Assembly: GCA_018814875.1 (NCBI GenBank)
Contig: JAHIYH010000045.1
Span: 77,316-128,544, forward strand
Source: Patescibacteria group bacterium
GTDB taxonomy: Bacteria > Patescibacteriota > Gracilibacteria > Peribacterales > Peribacteraceae
Direction: 5' to 3'
DNA: 51,229 nucleotides
How positions within the stretch are numbered: the stretch's first letter is position 1; the number at the start of each line of letters is the position of its first letter. Both the position numbers and the translations under genes were made by a program. The notes under the pieces are model-generated. The model was not told the origin of the DNA. It made no database searches and worked only from the letters and a program-made list of their open reading frames with translations. Shown here piece by piece: positions 34,538-41,663 of the stretch.

Positions 34538-34966
34538 ATGCCAAGTATACAGGCAAGAGAGGCAACATTCGAGACTTTCTATGATTTTCTTAAAAATCAA
34601 CAATGCTTGGGAAGATATGGTGAAATGGTATACAATGAGTTCATGGCTCTTACCGCTAAATTCAAAAGCTCTGCAGATATCTATCAAGATTATCTAGACG
34701 ATGATCTGGTAGATGAAATGAAAAAACGAGGATATGTTTTCCTATCTTTTTCATGGGTCAACGACAATCCCCCTCATCCCACCCCATCTTGGAGATCTAT
34801 TCTATACAACATTGGAGAAGAAGATGATTTTGATGGAGATTTTGCTGAAAAAGACCCAGCTTTTACAGTTACTCACAAGGAATCGAATATCACTGTAACT
34901 GGAAATGGTTCTGTTTCTGTCATGTCAGAACTATGGATAAAACTAAAAGATGCAGGATTTATATAA
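34538..34966 (+). CDS. Hypothetical soluble protein (element cargo)
   Basis: A 142-residue protein from the ATG at 34538 (MPSIQAREATFETFYDFL); an ATG at 34508 would add 10 residues and lie only 9 bases from the divergent gene. It is rich in aromatic and acidic residues (YQDYLDDDLVDEMKKRGYVF, then GEEDDFDGDFAEKD). No domain is recognised. It is the only plus-strand cargo gene beside the recombinase and ends 10 bases from the convergent gene. Confidence 0.6.
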   Translation: MPSIQAREATFETFYDFLKNQQCLGRYGEMVYNEFMALTAKFKSSADIYQDYLDDDLVDEMKKRGYVFLSFSWVNDNPPHPTPSWRSILYNIGEEDDFDGDFAEKDPAFTVTHKESNITVTGNGSVSVMSELWIKLKDAGFI

Positions 34967-34976
34967 ACCTCTTCAG

Positions 34977-35675
34977 CTATCGAAGTCCTACCATATGCAA
35001 GAGATGTTTTAGAATGTTTATTGCACGTCGTTTGATTATTTGACCTGTATGCCGAATTAAGGGCATCAGACGAAACTTTTTGAGTTCGCGAATTGAATTC
35101 CCAAATGTCCAGCGAAGCCCAATTTCTCGTCGATCATGCTGACTTCCTTCTTCGGCAAATAGAGTACCATCAATATCTTCAAAGAGAAGCTGATAGACAT
35201 ATCCAGGGGATGTACTTAGTTCGCTAAATATCTTTTCGTCTGGGGTTCCAACGATAGGAAAATCGATCTCAACCATTAGTGGTAGAGCACTTCGAGGTTC
35301 TAAGTGAAAAGGAACATCAACAGATTTTCTACTGCTAGTCTCAATAAATGGACCATTTACATGACCAAAACGAAGTGTTGAATTCTTTCTTTTATTTTTC
35401 CAAACAGTAAGATAAACGTGAGTGATTGTATTAGGCGCATGGCTACGATTAACAAGTGTGAACGAAAACTTACCCTTAAAGAATATCAATTTGTCATGTT
35501 TTTGTAATCCATATGTTACTTTCTTGTTAAGTGCTCCGATCCTTGGTCGCATTCTAATATTACTTGCAATTGTGTAAAACAATGCAAACCAACCTGCCAA
35601 TGCTCCTGATGCAATGAAAATTTTCTTTGCTTCTTGTAGAAGAGGAGAAAACGATTCTATATCGAAGTTGAGCAT
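34977..35675 (-). CDS. Membrane-anchored hypothetical protein (element cargo)
   Basis: A 232-residue protein with one N-terminal helix (IFIASGALAGWFALFYTIAS) and a beta-rich region (LIFFKGKFSFTLVNRSHAPN, ITHVYLTVWKNK) followed by a basic helical C-terminus (ELKKFRLMPLIRHTGQIIKR). No family is recognised. Its start lies 53 bases from a fragment that still reads as a recombinase C-terminal motif on the same strand, so its promoter region is built on relic DNA. Confidence 0.62.
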   Translation of the reverse strand: MLNFDIESFSPLLQEAKKIFIASGALAGWFALFYTIASNIRMRPRIGALNKKVTYGLQKHDKLIFFKGKFSFTLVNRSHAPNTITHVYLTVWKNKRKNSTLRFGHVNGPFIETSSRKSVDVPFHLEPRSALPLMVEIDFPIVGTPDEKIFSELSTSPGYVYQLLFEDIDGTLFAEEGSQHDRREIGLRWTFGNSIRELKKFRLMPLIRHTGQIIKRRAINILKHLLHMVGLR

Positions 35676-35727
35676 ATGATCATTATACGCAATAAAAATT
35701 TCATTAATAGAAAGCCCGACGCTGGCG

Positions 35728-35952
35728 AAAACAAAGTTCGTTCCGATCGTTTTTATCAGGCTCTTTTGCGGTTTTGCTACAACGGTAAGGAATGTGCGGC
35801 GGCTGCGGGTGCGAATTTTTCAGCCGCCGCGCCGGTTCGTGTTAAAATCGGTTCGGATTTGCGCGAAGGCGCCCCACCATCCGCGAAATCCGCGCGATTT
35901 CGCCAATACGCGCCATCCTATTTTGGCTTCCCATTGCACCGCGTTCCCTTTC
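35728..35952 (-). repeat. Internal inverted attP-like site with relic recombinase 3' end
   Basis: On the minus strand, 35952-35873 is an 80-bp perfect copy of 37351-37430, joined at the shared core TGGTGGG to a 103-bp perfect copy of 33702-33804. This arm B-core-arm C order is what attP should be. A further 28 bp (35728-35755) matches the inverse of 37323-37350 (recombinase codons for KTIGTNFV) but sits on the other side of arm C, so a second recombinase remnant is also present. Confidence 0.75.
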
Positions 35953-35989
35953 GTACGCCAGCGGCGGGCTTTTCTGATACCCTGTTTAC

Positions 35990-37516
35990 ATGAAAGTTAT
36001 CGCATACGTTCGTAAGTCTACAGAGCAGGAAGACAGACAAATTTTATCTATTGATGCTCAACTTCGCGAGTTGAGCGATTATGCCGCAAAAGAACAGTTG
36101 GAAATCGTCGCCTCGTTGTGCGAGGCCAAAACCGCAAAAGAGCCCGGGCGAATCGAATTCGCCAGAATGTTGGAAATTGTAGAGAAGGGAGGAGCAGAAG
36201 GCATCCTCGCATGGCACCCTGACAGGCTCGCTAGGAACTCTGTGGATGGAGGGAAGATTATGCACCTTTTGGACACAGGCAAACTTAAAGCACTGAAGTT
36301 CCCGACTTTCTGGTTTGAGCCGACTCCACAAGGAAAGTTCATGCTGAACATTGCCTTTGGTCAGTCCAAGTATTACGTGGACAATCTTGCCGAGAATGTG
36401 AAGCGTGGCATGCGCGAGAAAGTGCGCCGTGGCGAGTGGACGTGGCCTGCTCCGCTTGGTTACATCAATAACCGAGAAAAGCGAAACATTGAGCCTGATT
36501 CAGAGAAGGCACCACTCGTTCGCAAGGCATTTAAACTCTACGCCACAGGAGAGCACACGTTTCTCTCGTTGCGCAATGAACTAACCAGACTCGGACTACT
36601 GACGCGCAAAGACAAGGTGCTGCCAGTGTCCAATGTCCAGAAGATGTTGCAACACCACGTCTACTACGGTGTGATCAGCATGAACGGTGAGCTGTTCCCC
36701 GGCGTATTCGAGCCGATTGTGAGCAAGAGACTGTTCGACGAGGTGCAGGTAATGATGCGAAGCAAGAGCAAACCGAAGAGGAGAAGAAAACATGAGTTTC
36801 CATTTGCCAGTTTTTTACACTGCGCTACTTGCGAATGCGCCATCTCTGCTGAAATTCAGAAGGGGCATCATTACTACCGATGCACTCACAAGCGCGGTCC
36901 GTGTGATCAGCGCAAGTACTTGCGTGAAAAAGGCTTGCTTGAGCAGGTACGTAAAATCGTCGAACAAGTCTCTCTGCCCGATGAATGGGCGGATAACATG
37001 CTGCGAGAACTCGACAAAGAGGAATCATCCGAAAAATCGGATCATCGGGTAACTGCTGCACATCTTGAGGATGAGCGAAAACAGATAGACATACAGCTTG
37101 ATGATCTCCTCGATTTACGATTGGAAGCCGCACTCAATACCGAGGAATATCTTGCAAAGAAAAACAAGCTGGTGTCACGTAAATTAGAGATTGATCAAGA
37201 GATCAAGGACGCTGAACAGAATCATTCTAATTGGCTCGAACCCATGCGAGAGATGATAATGCGCAGTCGTGAAGCCAAAAAATTGCTCTCGACCGAAAAT
37301 CATTCAGAATTTCCAACATTCTTAAAAACGATCGGAACGAACTTTGTTTTGAAAGGGAACGCGGTGCAATGGGAAGCCAAAATAGGATGGCGCGTATTGG
37401 CGAAATCGCGCGGATTTCGCGGATGGTGGGCCGGGAGGGATTCGAACCCCCGAAGTCGGAGACATCTGGTTTACAGCCAGACCCGTTTGACCACTTCGGT
37501 ACCGACCCACAGTTGA
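35990..37516 (+). CDS. Large serine recombinase (integrase/resolvase family)
   Basis: A 508-residue large serine recombinase. The catalytic domain has Ser10 in YVRKST and the DRLARN arginines near 79-82. The recombinase domain follows (YINNREKRNIEPD to ~265), then a zinc ribbon (Cys278, 281, 298 and 305) and a coiled coil (about 340-400). Such enzymes cut attP and attB with a 2-base stagger via Ser-linked DNA. From residue 481 the frame runs through antisense tRNA-Tyr, giving a 28-residue tail that is an integration product. In the reconstructed circular form it would instead end GAFAQIRTDFNTNRRGG, 497 residues in all. The ATG at 35990 follows directly after the inverted attP-like site. Confidence 0.92.
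   Translation: MKVIAYVRKSTEQEDRQILSIDAQLRELSDYAAKEQLEIVASLCEAKTAKEPGRIEFARMLEIVEKGGAEGILAWHPDRLARNSVDGGKIMHLLDTGKLKALKFPTFWFEPTPQGKFMLNIAFGQSKYYVDNLAENVKRGMREKVRRGEWTWPAPLGYINNREKRNIEPDSEKAPLVRKAFKLYATGEHTFLSLRNELTRLGLLTRKDKVLPVSNVQKMLQHHVYYGVISMNGELFPGVFEPIVSKRLFDEVQVMMRSKSKPKRRRKHEFPFASFLHCATCECAISAEIQKGHHYYRCTHKRGPCDQRKYLREKGLLEQVRKIVEQVSLPDEWADNMLRELDKEESSEKSDHRVTAAHLEDERKQIDIQLDDLLDLRLEAALNTEEYLAKKNKLVSRKLEIDQEIKDAEQNHSNWLEPMREMIMRSREAKKLLSTENHSEFPTFLKTIGTNFVLKGNAVQWEAKIGWRVLAKSRGFRGWWAGRDSNPRSRRHLVYSQTRLTTSVPTHS
37351..37430. repeat. Right attachment site (attR) with 80-bp arm
   Basis: The last recombinase codons (GAAAGGGAACGCGGTGCAAT onward) and the core TGGTGGG are a perfect 80-bp inverted copy of 35873-35952. 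The match stops exactly where the sequence enters the tRNA acceptor stem (37431), giving arm B-core-tRNA, the combination expected of attR. Confidence 0.78.
37427..37508 (-). tRNA. tRNA-Tyr (GTA)
   Basis: An 82-base class II tRNA on the minus strand. The acceptor GGGTCGG (37508-37502) pairs with CCGGCCC (37434-37428), the discriminator is A (37427), and CCA is encoded (37426-37424). The anticodon GTA is at 37474-37472 in the loop CTGTAAA. The extra arm is long, as in bacterial tRNA-Tyr, and the T loop is TTCGAAT. All stems look intact. Its 3' end is the recombinase attachment core. Confidence 0.96.
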
Positions 37517-37727
37517 ATTATAGACGAACACGAGCGTGAACGCGACGTGTGAGTCACAAGATACTATGCCTCACCGTAGCTTTAGCTAAGGCGTGCATAC
37601 ACTAAGAATAATACTGAAAGAACTATATCCAACGGCTATATACACCATTTTGGACGTAATGGAGTATAATAAGTAATTGCCCTGAAACACAACGCAAATA
37701 CTCATCATATATAAACGACAACAGAAA

Positions 37728-38015
37728 CTACTCTGTAACAATAATGCCCCCCCTAGAAGCTAGTAGTTCTGTCAGACTTTCAATCGTAGTACCCTTACAA
37801 GAATCTACTGCGTCTGTTGTAACTTGTCCTGATTCATTAACATGAATGCATGGGAATTCGAACGTGCCTCCTCTGTCAACGAGCTCAGAAGTGTCTGGCT
37901 TGCTACCATAATGACCGACGTGTCTTACTTCTAATTCTCGGGCAAGTAATTCACTTATATCTTCCGAGTCAACGCCAGTTGGAGAAATGTCTTCAAAATG
38001 AACTTTTAGTACCAT
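37728..38015 (-). CDS. Small hypothetical protein
   Basis: A 95-residue acidic protein from the ATG at 38015 (MVLKVHFEDISPTGVDSEDI). The sequence has alternating strand- and helix-like segments, one Cys pair (FPCIHV and DSCKG) and ends RGGIIVTE. No family is recognised. It lies between the intact and the wrecked tRNA-Tyr copies. The flanking gap 37517-37727 holds one short hairpin of the CGTAGCTTTAGCTAAGG type and no other feature. Confidence 0.5.
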   Translation of the reverse strand: MVLKVHFEDISPTGVDSEDISELLARELEVRHVGHYGSKPDTSELVDRGGTFEFPCIHVNESGQVTTDAVDSCKGTTIESLTELLASRGGIIVTE

Positions 38016-38205
38016 AGGATATGAAAGGAAGTAGTATATTCAAAATACTACTTTAATTGTTCTTGTCAATAGAGTCCTCTCGGGAATTTCGTCCAATCAT
38101 TACATTCTAAACCGATACTTCAATTCCATCACCTCTCGTCTTATATCCTCTCTCCGGGCGTCTTTGCCTGACCCTCGTAGCCCGCAGGCGAAGTGGGGTC
38201 GAATC

Positions 38206-38432
38206 GGTCTGGAAAGGATTCCCGCCTTCGCATTGCTTCGCAATGGCTACGGTGGGCAGGCGAACCCCCGAAGTCGGAGACATCCCTGTCGGCCATAGCT
38301 CGTAGCGAAGCGGAGAGCGACGGCTGATGGTTTACCACTGTCGCACATGTGCGACGTGGTTTACAGCCAGACCCGTTTGCCTGCCAGCCATAGCCCCAGA
38401 GGGCGGAGGCTGGACCACTTCGGTACCGACCC
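38206..38432 (-). pseudogene. tRNA-Tyr pseudogene split by four insertions
   Basis: Pieces of the tRNA-Tyr at 37427-37508 recur in order over 227 bases: CCGACCC end (38426-38432), TACCGAAGTGGT, CAAACGGGTCTGGCT with the GTA anticodon, GATGTCTCCGACTTCGGGGG and a decayed acceptor. Inserts interrupt the D arm (38380-38413), the anticodon arm (38336-38364, with TGGTTTAC duplicated), the anticodon/variable region (38285-38327) and the T loop (about 38222-38260). The acceptor has two mismatches and the discriminator is lost. It cannot fold as a normal tRNA. Confidence 0.85.
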
Positions 38433-38519
38433 ACGTTGACCATACTATAGACAGGTTTGTTGAAAGCGCAACAATCTGAGTTATAACATTTAAACTCTTA
38501 TTATCATTTATTAACAAAT

Positions 38520-38580
38520 ATCAACTACCGCTGGTATTTCCCGAATAAACTCCTGTGCAAGTGTGTATGTATATGCTCCT
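38520..38580 (-). pseudogene. Duplicated fragment of the PLP decarboxylase 3' end
   Basis: On the minus strand this reads YQGAYTYTLAQEFIREIP with no start, nearly identical to the C-terminus of the decarboxylase at 39042-40307. The 54 bases are about 90 percent identical to 39068-39121. The fragment lies downstream of the SET gene, so the SET gene is flanked by two copies of the decarboxylase tail in direct orientation. Confidence 0.8.
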
Positions 38581-38602
38581 TGGTAGTGTAGGTATCGTAT
38601 GT

Positions 38603-38995
38603 CTATTGCCTATTGCCAGTATTTGCATATGTGTATTCTCTTCCATTGAAGATAATTTCTGCATCTTCTCCTCCAGAGTAATCGTATGTGATTTCCTCAT
38701 TGGCTTGGATATCGCGCAATGCTATAAAGATCAGATTTTCACTTTCGTAGTGCTCTTCAATGTATGCATTTGGATCATTACCGTGGTTGTAGAGCATCCC
38801 GAAGCCAAAGACGAGGCAATCGTGGCCTTCTGATCTCCGAAATGTATAACTGTCGATAAGAGTGTTTTTGATAAGATCAACGTCAGCCTGAGAGATTAGT
38901 GTGATAGGACACGTCTCTATAATATCTCCTTTTGTAATTTTAGTATCTGTGAAGACACCTCTGCCCTTTCCTTCAATCGATTTGATTATCAGCAC
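38603..38995 (-). CDS. Small SET-domain protein (putative lysine methyltransferase)
   Basis: A 130-residue minimal SET domain. The motifs are in order: GKGRGVFTDTKITKGDII (SET-N), FGMLYNHGNDPNAYIEE matching the NHxxxPN motif, and DIQANEEITYDYSG matching the GEEITxDY motif that contacts S-adenosylmethionine. Free-standing SET proteins methylate lysines on proteins; here a peptide or cluster product is also possible. It is the last gene of the ATP-grasp cluster, 46 bases after the decarboxylase. The duplicated decarboxylase tail behind it suggests it was inserted. Confidence 0.85.
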   Translation of the reverse strand: MLIIKSIEGKGRGVFTDTKITKGDIIETCPITLISQADVDLIKNTLIDSYTFRRSEGHDCLVFGFGMLYNHGNDPNAYIEEHYESENLIFIALRDIQANEEITYDYSGGEDAEIIFNGREYTYANTGNRQ

Positions 38996-39041
38996 GGTGA
39001 AAATGTAGTGGTTTCTTTTGCAAAGTCAATATGAACTAAAC

Positions 39042-40307
39042 TTATATATCTGACATATTCACCACTATAGGTATCTCCCGGATAAATTCCTGTGCAAGCG
39101 TGTATGTATATGCCCCTTGGTAGGGTAAACAGAGAATGTCGCCTTCCTGCATGTTGGAGCAGTATACATAGTATCCCCAGATGTCGTCTGGAGTGCAGAG
39201 TGATCCGTAGAGAAGGAAGGGAATCTCTTTTTCCACCGAGAAGTTAGTGAGGTTGAACACTGGTGCGTACCAAAAGTTCTGGTACTTCTCCCAGCCAATC
39301 ATGTTATTGCCTCCGTCCAGAATCCCCATATTGTTTGATTTTTTATCTGTGAGCGATAGGAGGATGTGCAATGAATTCTGCGAAATGTATCGTCCAGGTT
39401 CTATGTAAATTTTCACGTTTGGGAGTACAGGACGAATATGATCCTTTATGGCTCCAGCAATAGTTCTTGTAAATTTTTCAATGGGGTTGATTGTCATTGG
39501 GATAAAACGAGGCTGGAATTCATCGTTCATGATTTTCTCCACTGTTCCTTTGGGACATGCAGCCAGTTCCAAATCTGCATTCCATGGATACAGTCCTTCC
39601 CATGTTTGAACAGGGTATATGCCACCGCCGATATCCAAATACTTGAATGCGGCAAGTTCCGCTTGAGAGAAGTTTTTTGAACAATAGTCGTATATATCCT
39701 TAAGAGTTTTTACATAGTTATCTGGATTTATGTTGAAACTTATGTGGAAGTGTATTCCGCAGAAGTCAATTGCAGGATAATTCATTGCTTTGTCATAGAA
39801 TTCTCTCAGTTGGTTGAGTGGAAGACCAAACTTGGTCCAACCAGATTGGCTCTTAGTGATAATACGCAACCCACATCTAATTTTTACTTTTCTTTTTTTT
39901 GCCATTCCGGCAAGTAGTGTAAGTTCACGTTCTGTTTCTAGATTTACAGTAATACGATCGGCGTGATCGAGAATCAGTTCAAAATCACCTTCCTTTTTAG
40001 CCGGACCGGTATAAATTATTTTTTTTGCTCCTGCTTCTAATGCTAGCGTTAGTTCTCTATTGCTAGATGCGTCCAGACCACCACCTTGCTCTACTACTGT
40101 TTTTAGAAGTTGACGACATGGGTTGCTTTTCATAGCAAAGAATACTTCTACAGATTCACCGGCTTCTTTGAACTTGGAAGTGAATTCATCGTAACTTCTG
40201 CAAACCTCCTGAGCATCGTATACGTAGATTGGCGTACCGTGCTTATGTGCTATATCAAGCAGAGGTTGCCTAAGGGTCTTAATACGATTAAAGAGTTCTT
40301 GATTCAT
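39042..40307 (-). CDS. Fold-type III PLP-dependent amino acid decarboxylase
   Basis: A 421-residue relative of diaminopimelate/carboxynorspermidine decarboxylases. Lys60 (FFAMKSNP) should hold PLP. HFHIS (187-190), GGG (227-229) and EPGR (303-306) bind the cofactor phosphate, and Cys371 with Asp374/375 (LCTPDD) supplies the active site from the second subunit. Tyr400 (GAYTYT) is conserved. All catalytic residues are present, so it is likely active. The position between ATP-grasp ligases argues against simple lysine synthesis and for a specialised substrate. Spacing to the upstream gene is 27 bases. Confidence 0.88.
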   Translation of the reverse strand: MNQELFNRIKTLRQPLLDIAHKHGTPIYVYDAQEVCRSYDEFTSKFKEAGESVEVFFAMKSNPCRQLLKTVVEQGGGLDASSNRELTLALEAGAKKIIYTGPAKKEGDFELILDHADRITVNLETERELTLLAGMAKKRKVKIRCGLRIITKSQSGWTKFGLPLNQLREFYDKAMNYPAIDFCGIHFHISFNINPDNYVKTLKDIYDYCSKNFSQAELAAFKYLDIGGGIYPVQTWEGLYPWNADLELAACPKGTVEKIMNDEFQPRFIPMTINPIEKFTRTIAGAIKDHIRPVLPNVKIYIEPGRYISQNSLHILLSLTDKKSNNMGILDGGNNMIGWEKYQNFWYAPVFNLTNFSVEKEIPFLLYGSLCTPDDIWGYYVYCSNMQEGDILCLPYQGAYTYTLAQEFIREIPIVVNMSDI

Positions 40308-40334
40308 GGATGATACTGTACCTGAAAAATGTAG

Positions 40335-41663
40335 TTATTCGAGGCTCGATTCTATTATTTGAGATACAAAGTCTAGTAGAGATTCTCCTTGCGGCATTAG
40401 CGCAGTCTTGCCGGATTGCACGTTTGCAATGGGAAATTCAGTAAGTACTAAGCCAAGGTTTGATGTGGCATCAAGAAGTGTATTTGCTTGAATTGTGTGT
40501 ACGATCAGTATGTCTTCATCTTTTGCGTCAGCAAGTAAAAGTGAGAATGGCTCGTTTCCTTCCCTTTTGTTATATAGTCCAACACCCCATGGATTTTTGA
40601 TCTTGCGGCCTTCAAATCGGCGTCCAAACTGATCAAGATCAAGTACACATCCTTCAAAATCGGTATCTGGAATTGATGGCAAATGAGCTGTAATATCACC
40701 TTCTGTAAAGCATCTTACATACTCTTCCATAAGGTCATACCCGTGCATTAGTTGAGAATGCTGTGCTATCTGGCAAGTGCATAACGACTGACGCGGATTG
40801 CATTCGATTATAAAGGTATTGTCATCTGTTAAGATGCAATCCACGTTTGCCATACCTCTAAATCCGAGAGTACGAATTGCGTCAGCAAGCTGTGATAGAG
40901 ATCGTTCTAGCGTAATGATCGCCTTTGCAGAAATAGTGTTTTTTGGAATCCATTGCGTTCCTATAAAGTACGGAGGGTCATCTGGAGCAGGGATGAATAG
41001 TTGCGAGCGAAGTGCAGAAAACATTGTGTTAGATTCACCAACCAGTATTGTTACGCCAAGCGCTTGCCCCACAATAAAAGCACGATAAAGCAGTGGGAAT
41101 GAAAGCTTCTTTTCGGAGAAGATGTTTTGTAGATGATCCAAAGATTCAATGAAGTACGTCCCAAGCCCACCCCAGCTATCGGGGACTTGCAGTACTCCAG
41201 GGAAGGGGAGTGTATTATCTATATCTTTGTTCGATCTAAGAACACGGCTAGTGGGGACAGAGATGTTGTTATTGTGAAGCACATCATCAAAGAAGATTTT
41301 ATCTTCCAGTTGTTTTTGTAAGTTTGAGTTGGGAGCGATTATTGTAATTCTATTTTTGTGCGACCAGTCTTCTAGGATACTTGATGTAAAACATGATGGA
41401 AGAAATGCTTTCATTCCCTTTTGCACCAATTCATCCGAAATCTCATTAGATGATATTAGTGAATCGTCTGATATTTTTTCAGAATCTGTTACGAGTATCA
41501 TCTGATTTGGTATCAGATTAGCGCTTGCAAACTGCGCATATGGACTGCCTTCTTGTGCAATGCAGCAGTAGCGTTCTCGCATGTTAGAGAGCAGCAAGTC
41601 CAGTGATGTGATGGAGGCGATCATACTCTGTGAGTTTTGCCTACTATTTTCTGAATTATCCAT
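40335..41663 (-). CDS. ATP-grasp ligase
   Basis: A 442-residue carboxylate-amine ligase of the ATP-grasp superfamily (CPSase/BacD-like). The N-terminal pre-ATP-grasp Rossmann region covers residues ~30-115. A glycine-rich ATP loop appears as DSWGGLGTYF (162-171). The metal-binding end is FIIECNPRQS with Glu287, Asn289 and Arg291. The C-terminal ~120 residues are a separate cap. Such enzymes join an acyl phosphate to an amine, making peptide-like bonds. Its start overlaps the stop of the PP-loop gene by 8 bases, so the two are translationally coupled. Confidence 0.85.
   Translation of the reverse strand: MDNSENSRQNSQSMIASITSLDLLLSNMRERYCCIAQEGSPYAQFASANLIPNQMILVTDSEKISDDSLISSNEISDELVQKGMKAFLPSCFTSSILEDWSHKNRITIIAPNSNLQKQLEDKIFFDDVLHNNNISVPTSRVLRSNKDIDNTLPFPGVLQVPDSWGGLGTYFIESLDHLQNIFSEKKLSFPLLYRAFIVGQALGVTILVGESNTMFSALRSQLFIPAPDDPPYFIGTQWIPKNTISAKAIITLERSLSQLADAIRTLGFRGMANVDCILTDDNTFIIECNPRQSLCTCQIAQHSQLMHGYDLMEEYVRCFTEGDITAHLPSIPDTDFEGCVLDLDQFGRRFEGRKIKNPWGVGLYNKREGNEPFSLLLADAKDEDILIVHTIQANTLLDATSNLGLVLTEFPIANVQSGKTALMPQGESLLDFVSQIIESSLE

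Larger units (their letters stand above)
33702..37430. mobile_element. Integrated element at tRNA-Tyr carrying a serine recombinase
   Basis: A 3.7-kb segment bounded by the core TGGTGGG at 33702-33708 and 37424-37430. The left boundary continues inward with a 103-bp arm and the right boundary is preceded by an 80-bp arm; both arms are joined in a third inverted site at 35777-35952. Cargo is three hypothetical genes (two membrane proteins, one soluble) plus the recombinase. The right core is the 3' end of tRNA-Tyr. Interpretation as attL/attR/attP is inferred from these perfect repeats. Confidence 0.75.

Noticed and set aside
35676-35993. 105-codon plus-strand frame upstream of the recombinase
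   Set aside because: It is the antisense of the arm B/arm C repeats, which encode a relic recombinase tail on the minus strand.
37322-37531. Minus-strand frame ending in a tRNA-like peptide
   Set aside because: It is a translation of tRNA-Tyr and the recombinase 3' end in the wrong direction.
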